In this document: piece after piece, positions 1 through 6,380 of the stretch
Layout of the letters: each line of letters starts with the position of its first letter
Numbering within the stretch: position 1 is the first letter of the stretch
Assembly: GCA_013139755.1 (NCBI GenBank)
Contig: WTAG01000367.1
Coordinates: 1-9,074, forward strand
DNA length: 9,074 nt
Reading direction: 5' to 3'
Source of the DNA: Methylomarinum sp.
GTDB taxonomy: Bacteria > Pseudomonadota > Gammaproteobacteria > Methylococcales > Methylomonadaceae
Position numbers and translations under genes: made by a program
Notes under the pieces: generated by a model
Database searches by the model: none
Told to the model about the DNA's origin: nothing
The model's input: only the letters and a program-made list of their open reading frames with translations

Positions 1-1
1 T

Positions 2-1792
2 GGCTATTTATTTGTATTCAGAACTACAGTATTAATGATGCTACCTTGCGTTATGTCTAAAAACTGCAACATCAGATGTCCAGCAGTTTTAACCACAGCT
101 CATGAAGAATTTAAAGGCGATCCGAGAGTACTCGCGCAATATTTCATGAACTTAGCGCATGAAGTAAGAGAAATTCTTGCCAGCTTAGGCTATAGCAGCC
201 TTGCTGAAATTCGCGGTCAAGCCGATTTATTACATTTGATTGACCATCCAACTATGGTGGGACAGCTTGATTTCACTCGTCTGCTCGCACAGATTGATGT
301 GGTTAAAATAAACAACCCTGTTTATTTAGAGGCTGATTTCAGCATAGATGATCAAATCATTGATCAAATCAAAGCAGACCTTATTAAAGGGCAAGCCGTA
401 ATTGTTGAAGGCACTGAGTTTAAGCTAAATAACCGTCACAAAACAGTCGGTGGTCAAACCGCTATTGATATTGAACGCGCTTTAGCTTACGAAATTACAG
501 AACAACAAGCGACTGATTCAAAATTAATTTACACCAATCAACATGGTCGTCGTTATTTAGCGGCTGATAGTGTCACCATTCGCACCACAGGCTCGGCAGG
601 ACAAAGCTATGCTGCGTTCAATAATGATGGCATGCGCATGGAACATACAGGAACCTGCAATGATGGTGTTGGTAAATCAGCCTGTGGCGGTGCCATCATC
701 GTTAAATCACCAGGTGGCGGCTCAAACATCTCCGGTGAGAATGTTTTAATCGGTAACTTTGCATTATTTGGTGCCACCGGTGGTAAAGCTTTTATTAATG
801 GTGAAGCGGGCGACCGTTTTGGTGTGCGTAACTCAGGTGCCATGGCCGTTGTTGAAGGTGTCGGTGATTTCGCCTGCGAATACATGATTAATGGTGCTGT
901 GCTAAACCTTGGCGGTTTCGGTAAAGGTTTTTGTACCGGTATGTCGGGGGGTAACGCCTACCAATATGATCCAAAAAACCGTCTTGAATCGCAGTACGAT
1001 GAAAGCTCTGTCGAGGTACGTAGCCTAACTGAAGAAAGTGATGTTTCTAACAGTCATGAACAATTCATTTTGCACATGCTAGAACAACATATTGAATACA
1101 CCGGCTCCAGCAAAGCAAAAGCAATAATGGAAAACTGGGCTAACGAACGCAAACATTTTAAATTTGCTGTTCCATTATGGTTGTACAAAACCCAAACAGC
1201 TGAATACCTAAGTCAATCACTTGATCGTAAAGCAATGATAGAAGAACTATCAGTTGCCTATGCACAAGAACAAATTAACCTAGTTAAATCAGCATATCAA
1301 AACAACCAGCCCTTATTTGATGGTGCTATTCCTAACTATGGCGAAACGGATACTGCATTAACATTTAAACTGATCAATAGCTACTCAGTGATTGACAAAG
1401 CTCATCAGATTGCTAAAAATCAATTAAATAAATCAACGAAAACTGAAATAACGGCAGCGCAAATTAGTCAGCAAGCAGAAAAACTAATCAGACAGCGCCC
1501 ACGTAAAATTCAAGATGCGTTAGTGAAAATCAACCGTGAAGCCTACAGCAATTACACGGACGAACAACTTGCCGCATTATTAGCTGATAAACGCTTAAAT
1601 GATTATAAAACAGCAATGATCTTACGTGATGTTCAAAGCATCTATTCAATCGGATCGACTGCTTGGATTATAGAGCAACATAATGCAAATTGTGTAGCCT
1701 TAGCTGACGTAACAGGAATTGAACAATACATTGCCGGATTAACCAGCCTTGACATTGTTCAGACAATGCTGGATGAAGAACAAGCTGCTTGA
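2..1792 (+). CDS. gltB: Glutamate synthase large-subunit-like protein, C-terminal part (5' end outside window)
   Basis: This is the C-terminal 596 codons of a GltB-type glutamate synthase, which transfers the amide nitrogen of glutamine to 2-oxoglutarate using FMN and a 3Fe-4S cluster. The frame stays open to the left edge, so the ATG codons at 35 and 38 are internal. Cluster-type cysteines lie at 47, 65 and 77 (CVMSKNC then NIRC), spaced C-x5-C-x3-C, against C-x5-C-x4-C in the E. coli enzyme as I remember it. The end of the FMN domain follows (LAHEVREILASLGY). The GXGXG beta-helix domain spans about 570-975, with GSAGQSY, GNFALFGATGG, RFGVRNSGAMAVVEGVGD and GMSGG all present. Ordinary GltB proteins end soon after the motif seen here as IEYTGSSKAKAIMENW (from about 1090). 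This one continues for about 200 more residues (about 1196-1789) that I do not recognise. No gltD lies downstream; the next gene is a diflavin reductase. Membership of the family is certain, but true GOGAT activity is inferred. Confidence 0.88.
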   Translation, partial: GYLFVFRTTVLMMLPCVMSKNCNIRCPAVLTTAHEEFKGDPRVLAQYFMNLAHEVREILASLGYSSLAEIRGQADLLHLIDHPTMVGQLDFTRLLAQIDVVKINNPVYLEADFSIDDQIIDQIKADLIKGQAVIVEGTEFKLNNRHKTVGGQTAIDIERALAYEITEQQATDSKLIYTNQHGRRYLAADSVTIRTTGSAGQSYAAFNNDGMRMEHTGTCNDGVGKSACGGAIIVKSPGGGSNISGENVLIGNFALFGATGGKAFINGEAGDRFGVRNSGAMAVVEGVGDFACEYMINGAVLNLGGFGKGFCTGMSGGNAYQYDPKNRLESQYDESSVEVRSLTEESDVSNSHEQFILHMLEQHIEYTGSSKAKAIMENWANERKHFKFAVPLWLYKTQTAEYLSQSLDRKAMIEELSVAYAQEQINLVKSAYQNNQPLFDGAIPNYGETDTALTFKLINSYSVIDKAHQIAKNQLNKSTKTEITAAQISQQAEKLIRQRPRKIQDALVKINREAYSNYTDEQLAALLADKRLNDYKTAMILRDVQSIYSIGSTAWIIEQHNANCVALADVTGIEQYIAGLTSLDIVQTMLDEEQAA

Positions 1793-1807
1793 AGCTTGAG
1801 TATTCTT

Positions 1808-1983
1808 AGCACTCTCCAATTGGACGACTGCATGGACGCAGTAGCAGTTACTGAGAGGGTTGGGTAAGAAGAAGATACAAAGTATGTAATTCACCCTTTG
1901 TTTATCCCTTGTTTCACAAGAGAAATGGAAAAGAGAATTATTGTATTCCTCCTCGCCCAACCTTCCCCAGCAAGGGAGAGCTT
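1808..1983. repeat. REPIN/MITE-like inverted-repeat element between gltB and cysJ
   Basis: This element fills most of the 258-base spacer. Arms at 1858-1880 and 1941-1962 are inverted copies: 18 of 22 positions match, with one gap, starting ggttggg / cccaacc. All four mismatches are transitions. The outer edges also mirror each other: ctctcc at 1812-1817 against ggagag at 1975-1980. Inside the left half, ctctc (1812-1816) pairs with gagag (1853-1857) around a smaller stem actgc/gcagt (1827-1831, 1838-1842). The central loop has a cttgt-ttc-acaag hairpin at 1908-1920. No open frame of substance and no clear target duplication are seen. It resembles the short non-coding palindromic repeats that are dispersed in many gammaproteobacterial genomes; whether it is repeated here cannot be seen from one window. 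Confidence 0.55.
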
Positions 1984-1991
1984 TTAAAAGC
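1980..1991. repeat. 12-base perfect palindrome
   Basis: The bases gcttttaaaagc form a perfect palindrome at the right edge of the inverted-repeat element, about 60 bases before the cysJ start and just ahead of a TATAAT. It could be a regulator-binding half-site pair or chance in AT-rich DNA. Confidence 0.3.
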
Positions 1992-1995
1992 CCAA

Positions 1996-2001
1996 TATAA
2001 T
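1996..2001 (+). promoter_or_regulatory. Possible -10 box for cysJ
   Basis: A perfect TATAAT lies 50 bases upstream of the cysJ ATG. A second candidate, TATAAC, lies at 2014-2019. No convincing -35 box sits 16-18 bases upstream of either, so this is only a candidate; activator-dependent transcription is possible. Confidence 0.25.
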
Positions 2002-2050
2002 TTTTTACTCAGCTATAACAATAATACTTGGGTACAAGAACCCTAAAAAT

Positions 2051-3787
2051 ATGAAAACACCTAATATTCCACAAAATGCACCTTACAGTGACACCCAACG
2101 CGCTTGGCTGGGTGGTTTTTTTGCAGGTATGCATAGCCATATGCTACAAAGTGCCGGCTCTGTAAACCAAGCAGATGCTCGCATCATCAACATCCTTTAC
2201 GGCACACAAACTGGTAATTCCGAATCGGTTGCCAACGATGCTGCTGCGGTTGCTAAAGCACATGGCTTAGCACCTGCTGTAAAAAGCATGGATGACATTG
2301 AAATTGATGCCTTGGTAAAAATGGAATACTTACTCATCGTCACCAGCACATACGGTGAAGGTGAAATGCCTGATAATACACAACTACTTTGGGATAGCAT
2401 CTCCGCAGATACAACCCCTACAATGGAAAACACCAAGTTTTCAGTTTTGGCATTAGGTGATACCAGTTACGATCTATTCTGCCAAGCAGGTATAGAATGG
2501 GACAATCGCTTAGTAGAATTAGGTGCTAAACGACTTTATGACCGTGTTGATTGTGATGTAGAGTTTGATGAAGCAGCTGAAAGCTGGGTTAGTAGCGTTA
2601 TACCAATGATGGCTGACGGAGCAGCTGTTGCCGTGGTTGCTACCGAAGGCAGCAGCGACAAACCCAAATTCAACCGCAAAAACCCATTCACAACAAAAAT
2701 CACGGCGAACCGCTTACTTACATCTGAAAAATCATCAAAAGAAACACGTCACTATGAATTTTCACTTGCAGACTCTGGTTTAAACTATGAAGCAGGCGAT
2801 GCACTTAACGTCATCCCTCTAAACTGTCCTGAATTAGTCGCAGAAATTGTTAAAGCCATTGGCTGCACAGGCAAAGAAGATGAGCCGGTAAACAGCGAAT
2901 TAATGACTTTGTCTGAAGCCTTGCGTACGCATTTTGAAATAAAGCTTCCGAGCAAAGATCTATTACAAGAAATTGCTAATCGCTCAGGTGACCAAGAGTT
3001 AAATGGCTTACTAGCTTCTGGTGACAAAGACAAAATATCTAAGTACTTATGGGGACGTGATACGCTTGATCTATTATTACAATTCCCGGATATGGAGTTT
3101 TCGGCTGCTGAATTTATTGCACTGTTAAAACCACTGCAACATCGCGCTTACTCGATTTCAAGTAGCGGTAAAATGCATGCTGATAGCGTACACTTAACCG
3201 TTGCTAGTGTTCGCTACAACAGCCATAACCGCGATCATAAAGGGGTATGCTCTACTTACATGGCTGACTTGGTTAATGAAGACAGCGAAGTAAAAATATT
3301 CTTCTCCCCCAACAAAAGCTTTAGAGTCCCTGAAGATGACGCTCTGCCGATGATTATGATTGGCCCTGGTACTGGCATAGCACCTTTCAGGGCTTTTTTA
3401 CAAGAACGTGAATTCAGAAAAGCCACAGGTAAGAATTGGCTATTGTTTGGAGACCGTAATTCTGCGACAGATTACATCTACCAAGATGAAATTGAAGCTA
3501 TGCAGACTTCAGGCGTACTAACACGATTAGATTTAGCGTTCTCAAGAGACCAAGAACAAAAAATCTATGTACAGGACCGTATGCGTGAGAATGGCGCAGA
3601 AATGTTTGCCTGGCTGGAACAAGGCGGCTCATTCTTTGTTTGTGGCGATGCCATGTATATGGCTAAAGATGTTGATAAAGCCTTACATGCCATTATTGAA
3701 CAACATGGCAATAAAACAGCTGAACAAGCGGTTGATTACGTTAATCAATTGAAAAAAGAAAAACGTTACGTTAGAGATGTTTATTAA
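2051..3787 (+). CDS. cysJ: CysJ-like diflavin reductase (NADPH-sulfite reductase flavoprotein alpha subunit)
   Basis: This 578-residue soluble protein carries electrons from NADPH through FAD to FMN and on to a partner, in the known family the sulfite reductase hemoprotein CysI. A short lead (AWLGGFFAGM, about 19-28) precedes a flavodoxin domain with the FMN phosphate loop YGTQTGNS (50-57), TSTYGEGE (98-105) and ALGDTSYDLFC (134-144). The FAD domain begins near PFTTKI (212) and has RAYSIS (365-370) and KGVCSTYM (397-404). The NADPH domain has GPGTGIAPFRAFLQER (438-453), FSRDQ (497-501), YVQDRM (506-511) and CGDAMYMAKDVDKAL (531-545). It ends in RYVRDVY, the usual aromatic C-terminus. The length is close to E. 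coli CysJ (599). The ATG has no clear Shine-Dalgarno sequence. No cysI or cysH is in view, so the electron acceptor is unknown; sulfite reductase is the default, and the upstream glutamate synthase is a speculative alternative. Confidence 0.85.
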   Translation: MKTPNIPQNAPYSDTQRAWLGGFFAGMHSHMLQSAGSVNQADARIINILYGTQTGNSESVANDAAAVAKAHGLAPAVKSMDDIEIDALVKMEYLLIVTSTYGEGEMPDNTQLLWDSISADTTPTMENTKFSVLALGDTSYDLFCQAGIEWDNRLVELGAKRLYDRVDCDVEFDEAAESWVSSVIPMMADGAAVAVVATEGSSDKPKFNRKNPFTTKITANRLLTSEKSSKETRHYEFSLADSGLNYEAGDALNVIPLNCPELVAEIVKAIGCTGKEDEPVNSELMTLSEALRTHFEIKLPSKDLLQEIANRSGDQELNGLLASGDKDKISKYLWGRDTLDLLLQFPDMEFSAAEFIALLKPLQHRAYSISSSGKMHADSVHLTVASVRYNSHNRDHKGVCSTYMADLVNEDSEVKIFFSPNKSFRVPEDDALPMIMIGPGTGIAPFRAFLQEREFRKATGKNWLLFGDRNSATDYIYQDEIEAMQTSGVLTRLDLAFSRDQEQKIYVQDRMRENGAEMFAWLEQGGSFFVCGDAMYMAKDVDKALHAIIEQHGNKTAEQAVDYVNQLKKEKRYVRDVY

Positions 3788-3811
3788 GTTATAAATCACT
3801 TAAATTCGTAG

Positions 3812-3839
3812 GATGGGCTTGGGATCTTCCCTGCCCATC
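3812..3839. terminator. Nested hairpin between convergent cysJ and zapE
   Basis: A perfect 7-base stem, gatgggc (3812-3818) with gcccatc (3833-3839), encloses a second stem ggga/tccc (3821-3824, 3828-3831) with a tct loop. It lies 24 bases after the cysJ stop and 4 bases beyond the zapE stop, so it could terminate transcription from both sides. Neither flank has a run of T residues, so it is not a textbook intrinsic terminator. The flanking gtaggatgggc resembles a palindromic repeat I recall from many proteobacterial genomes, so it may instead be a REP-type element. Confidence 0.55.
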
Positions 3840-3843
3840 AACA

Positions 3844-5004
3844 CTACTCTGTTAAATGAGCTCGCTTAAAATATACTTCTGACTGCATTTCAATCAACCG
3901 TGAACGCGTCCGCTTAAAATTAAAATTATTATCTTCAAGAACCAGCGCTTCAACCGGCACTACGGCGGCACAAATCAATTTAACATTCGCTTCATACAAA
4001 GCATCGATCAAGGTGACAAATCGTCGCACTTTATCTCTTATTTCCGCTGACAACTGTGGAATTCCAGCAATTAAAATGGTATTAAACTCACTAGCTATCG
4101 CCAGATAATCGGCAGCACCTAAAGCACTGCCACACAACTGCTCAAACGAAGAAAATAAAATATCACCATGAACCCTATCGAAGCGTAATTCCCTACCCTT
4201 AACTTTTAGCGTTTTAACCTCTACAGTCCCCATATTAGTCAGCTCATTAAAGCGTTGTTGCAAGAACTCATCTCCAGAACCATCGGTATCAAGATAAAAC
4301 GTGGTTTTCATCGCTTTAAAGTATGAAAGCCTATAATCTTCCTTGCCCTCTAACTCTAAGATCTCTGAAGATTGTTTTAACAAATCAATAAAAGGTAAAA
4401 ACAACTCCCTCTGCAAACCATTTTTATACAATGCATCAGGGTGTTGATTAGAGGTGAAGACAAAAACCACACCCAACTTAAATAAGTGAGTAAAAAGCCG
4501 AGATAATAACATTGCATCCGCAATATCAGACACATGGAATTCATCAAGACATAACAATACTGCGGATTGTTTTATATTTTCAGCTAATGAAGGTACAGGA
4601 TCGCCAACTGATGTTTTTCGCCACTGATGTATATAATCATGAACTTCTTGCATAAAAGCATGAAAATGAACACGTCGTTTTAATTTAACTGGACAGGCCT
4701 TAAAAAACACATCCATTAACATGGACTTACCATGCCCTATATCACCAAAGATATACAGGCTTTCAGCGGCCTTCTTATTAGAAGAGGAAATAAGCTGTCG
4801 AAAGTCAAATGCCTGCTCAAAGTAATCGGCTGAGGAAATATCATTTAGCAATTGCTGCAAATGCCCCAAGACCTTAATCTGACCCGCATCACTATAAATA
4901 TGATGCTTAACAACCAGCTCATGATATGTCTTTTCTAACACATCATCTAATGAGTGAGAATGACTAAACTTTTTTTTAGGTTCTGCAAAAAGAAATTTAA
5001 ACAT
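3844..5004 (-). CDS. zapE: ZapE/AFG1-family ATPase
   Basis: This 386-residue P-loop ATPase belongs to the AFG1/ZapE family. In E. coli, ZapE is recruited to the constricting Z-ring late in division; the yeast relative works in mitochondrial protein quality control. The Walker A loop is GDIGHGKS (87-94) followed by MLMD. Walker B is LLCLDEF (150-156), followed by the family-typical HVSDIADAM. Sensor I is TSN (184-186), followed by LYKNGLQRELFLPFIDLL (192-209), which is close to the AFG1 consensus. The usual family Walker A is GGVGRGKT, so this protein has D, I, H and S substitutions but keeps the lysine. It has no signal peptide or membrane segment. The ATG overlaps the stop of the small upstream gene (TAATG), so translation is probably coupled. 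It ends in TAG. Confidence 0.9.
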   Translation of the reverse strand: MFKFLFAEPKKKFSHSHSLDDVLEKTYHELVVKHHIYSDAGQIKVLGHLQQLLNDISSADYFEQAFDFRQLISSSNKKAAESLYIFGDIGHGKSMLMDVFFKACPVKLKRRVHFHAFMQEVHDYIHQWRKTSVGDPVPSLAENIKQSAVLLCLDEFHVSDIADAMLLSRLFTHLFKLGVVFVFTSNQHPDALYKNGLQRELFLPFIDLLKQSSEILELEGKEDYRLSYFKAMKTTFYLDTDGSGDEFLQQRFNELTNMGTVEVKTLKVKGRELRFDRVHGDILFSSFEQLCGSALGAADYLAIASEFNTILIAGIPQLSAEIRDKVRRFVTLIDALYEANVKLICAAVVPVEALVLEDNNFNFKRTRSRLIEMQSEVYFKRAHLTE

Positions 5005-5189
5005 TAAAGTAATTTACTCTTAATCTTCTTGCAGCGCAGACATTGAAAAACAGTTAACAACTTTCCCTGTTTCACATCGAAGCGCTTTTCCTTTAGAATC
5101 TCCCACTTATGCAAGTTACTGCGGCACAAAGCATTACCTTTAAACTTGTCTGAGAGCTTCTTCTTTTTAAACTGAATAACATCGCCCAT
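5004..5189 (-). CDS. Small zinc-ribbon-like protein upstream of zapE
   Basis: This is a 61-residue basic protein of unknown function. It has a possible metal site made of C22-x4-H27 (CRSNLHKW) and C50-x2-C53 (CLRC), a CxxxxH/CxxC pattern seen in short zinc-ribbon proteins of phage and bacterial origin. The ends are lysine-rich (KKKK at 8-11), which could contact nucleic acid. A weak ribosome site (tagg) lies about 7 bases before the ATG. Its TAA shares one base with the zapE ATG, so the two form a translationally coupled pair. Its start is only 4 bases from the divergent bcp start. The conserved-looking cysteine arrangement and tight coupling support a real gene, but its function is unknown. 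Confidence 0.7.
   Translation of the reverse strand: MGDVIQFKKKKLSDKFKGNALCRSNLHKWEILKEKRFDVKQGKLLTVFQCLRCKKIKSKLL
5146..5173 (+). promoter_or_regulatory. Possible bcp promoter inside the divergent small gene
   Basis: TTGTCT (5146-5151) and TAAACT (5168-5173), with a 16-base spacer, resemble -35 and -10 boxes about 20 bases before the bcp ATG. The match is moderate. It is proposed because the 4-base gap between the divergent starts leaves no other room for a bcp promoter. Confidence 0.25.
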
Positions 5190-5193
5190 TACT

Positions 5194-5670
5194 ATGCCTA
5201 CATTAAGACCTGGTCAACAAGCCCCTGATTTCTCATTATCTGATAATAGCCGAAACGAACATACTTTGCTTGATTACCACGATCAATGGTTAATATTGTT
5301 TTTTTACCCTAAAGACAACACCCCAGGTTGTACTATAGAGGCCTGCCAATTTAGAAATGACTATACGGAAATTACCGAGATGAATGCACAAATTCTAGGG
5401 ATAAATACAGATAACACTGAAAGCCATACTCGCTTTATTACTAAGCAACAACTCCCCTTCCCCTTACTATCAGATGAAACGGGTACGGTGAGCAAACAGT
5501 ATGAAACACTGTTTAAACTAGGCCCTATCAAGTTTTGCAAACGGCATAGTTTTATTATTGATCCACAAGGGAAGATAGCTAAAATTTACAGAAAAGTGTC
5601 ACCCGCCCAGCATAGTCAACAAATCGTCACTGACTTAAAAACACTACAGAATAGTGCAAGCCTTAACTAG
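5194..5670 (+). CDS. bcp: Thiol peroxidase of the Bcp/PrxQ family
   Basis: This 158-residue cytoplasmic peroxiredoxin reduces hydrogen peroxide and organic hydroperoxides, usually with thioredoxin as electron donor. The thioredoxin fold begins with PGQQAPDFSL (6-15). The active-site segment FFYPKDNTPGCT (36-47) carries the peroxidatic Cys46. Cys51 in the EAC motif is the resolving cysteine in the C-x4-C spacing typical of the atypical 2-Cys Bcp/PrxQ group. The later RHSFIIDPQGKI (115-126) matches the family strand near the active site. The length is normal (about 150-160). The ATG fits the family N-terminus but has no visible Shine-Dalgarno sequence, and the gene is divergent from the small zinc-ribbon gene with 4 bases between starts. 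It ends in TAG. There is no sign of an OxyR site that I can defend. Confidence 0.93.
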   Translation: MPTLRPGQQAPDFSLSDNSRNEHTLLDYHDQWLILFFYPKDNTPGCTIEACQFRNDYTEITEMNAQILGINTDNTESHTRFITKQQLPFPLLSDETGTVSKQYETLFKLGPIKFCKRHSFIIDPQGKIAKIYRKVSPAQHSQQIVTDLKTLQNSASLN

Positions 5671-5699
5671 GAGTTGCTAATCACACATGTATCAGCTCA

Positions 5700-5717
5700 A
5701 GCGGACTGAAGCCCGCT
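5700..5717. repeat. Short palindrome (REP-like) between bcp and tetR
   Basis: The arms agcgg (5700-5704) and ccgct (5713-5717) form a small GC-rich stem in the 68-base gap between the convergent bcp and tetR genes. The sequence agcggactgaagcccgct resembles short dispersed palindromes I recall from environmental proteobacteria. It could weakly terminate transcription from both sides, but it has no adjacent T run. Confidence 0.4.
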
Positions 5718-5738
5718 CTACAGAGTTGTATTAGTTAC

Positions 5739-6338
5739 TTACTTTTTAGCAATACTTCCCCATGCAGCTAACCATGCCTGGGATTGGTAACTATCGGCAT
5801 GTTTGGATAAACCACCAGAAAGCACTAATCCTAATGTATGTTTAATCACCCCAAAGAAATAACTATAAGCGACTAATGAATCAATTGGGCGAATTTCACC
5901 CTCTTTAATACCATTGTGTATGATTCGATTTATCTTGTTAAAAGGCGCAGTTTCTAATAGAGCTTTTTGCTCTGGTAATATTTCTTTAATATTTACAAAC
6001 AAAAGAAATTGAATCACTTCTGGCGCATCGTCAGTTAATTTAAATAACAAGTCAACCACCTCTCTTAATTGCTCAGAGGCCTTTCTATTTCTACGACGAA
6101 TATCATCAATGGAAATATTCAAGCTATCAAGAATATTTCCATACAAAACTTCAGCAATCGCTTGTTTATTCTTAAAATGCTGATAGATACCGCTGGTTGT
6201 TTTTATACCAACAGCGTCTTTAATATCGGTTAATGAGGTATTAAAATAGCCTTTTTCTGAAAATAATTTCAATGAAGCTAGTAATATTTCATCCTGTGTG
6301 ACAGCTTTTTTTGCAGTCGTTGTATTTTCCTTATCCAT
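5739..6338 (-). CDS. TetR/AcrR-family transcriptional regulator
   Basis: This 199-residue protein has the TetR N-terminal DNA-binding domain. After ILLASLKLFSEKGY (18-31) comes the helix-turn-helix TSLTDIKDAVGIKTTSGIYQ (34-53) and then HFKNKQAI (54-61), the usual family ending. The helical C-terminal half should bind an unknown small ligand. I chose the ATG at 6338, because AAGAAAG lies 5 bases upstream, over the GTG at 6344, which would add two residues. It follows pgsA by 37 bases on the same strand with no terminator between, so it may be read through from uvrC-pgsA. TetR proteins often control a divergent neighbour, but none is divergent here; the target is not evident. Confidence 0.85.
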   Translation of the reverse strand: MDKENTTTAKKAVTQDEILLASLKLFSEKGYFNTSLTDIKDAVGIKTTSGIYQHFKNKQAIAEVLYGNILDSLNISIDDIRRRNRKASEQLREVVDLLFKLTDDAPEVIQFLLFVNIKEILPEQKALLETAPFNKINRIIHNGIKEGEIRPIDSLVAYSYFFGVIKHTLGLVLSGGLSKHADSYQSQAWLAAWGSIAKK

Positions 6339-6362
6339 TGTCACTTTCTTATAACTTTTGTT

Positions 6363-6380
6363 GTTATTGTTATTGTTATT
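6363..6380 (-). repeat. Hexanucleotide tandem repeat, three copies
   Basis: There are three exact copies of gttatt on the + strand (aataac on the coding strand), with a half copy beside them. The pgsA stop codon TAA lies within the repeat, and it forms most of the leader between pgsA and tetR. A change in copy number would move tetR relative to pgsA without altering either protein except near the pgsA stop. Three copies is short, so variability is only a possibility. Confidence 0.6.

Noticed and set aside
35..40. ATG codons as the start of the glutamate synthase gene
   Set aside because: The frame is open to the left edge, and the residues around and after them are the middle of the conserved GltB core, so the gene starts outside the window.
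607..885. Minus-strand 92-residue frame inside gltB
   Set aside because: It is antisense to the highly conserved GXGXG domain and looks proline-rich only because of the glycine codons opposite.
1739..1960. Minus-strand 73-residue frame over the gltB end and spacer
   Set aside because: It crosses the inverted-repeat element, resembles no family I know and has no clear ribosome site.
2197..3033. Minus-strand frames inside cysJ (2197-2436, 2785-3033)
   Set aside because: They are shadows of strongly conserved flavodoxin and FAD-domain coding sequence.
3567..3752. 61-residue + strand frame inside cysJ
   Set aside because: It overlaps the conserved NADPH-binding end of cysJ in another frame and shows no recognisable features.
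5671..5738. tRNA or small RNA between bcp and tetR
   Set aside because: The gap is only 68 bases, with a single small stem and no cloverleaf.
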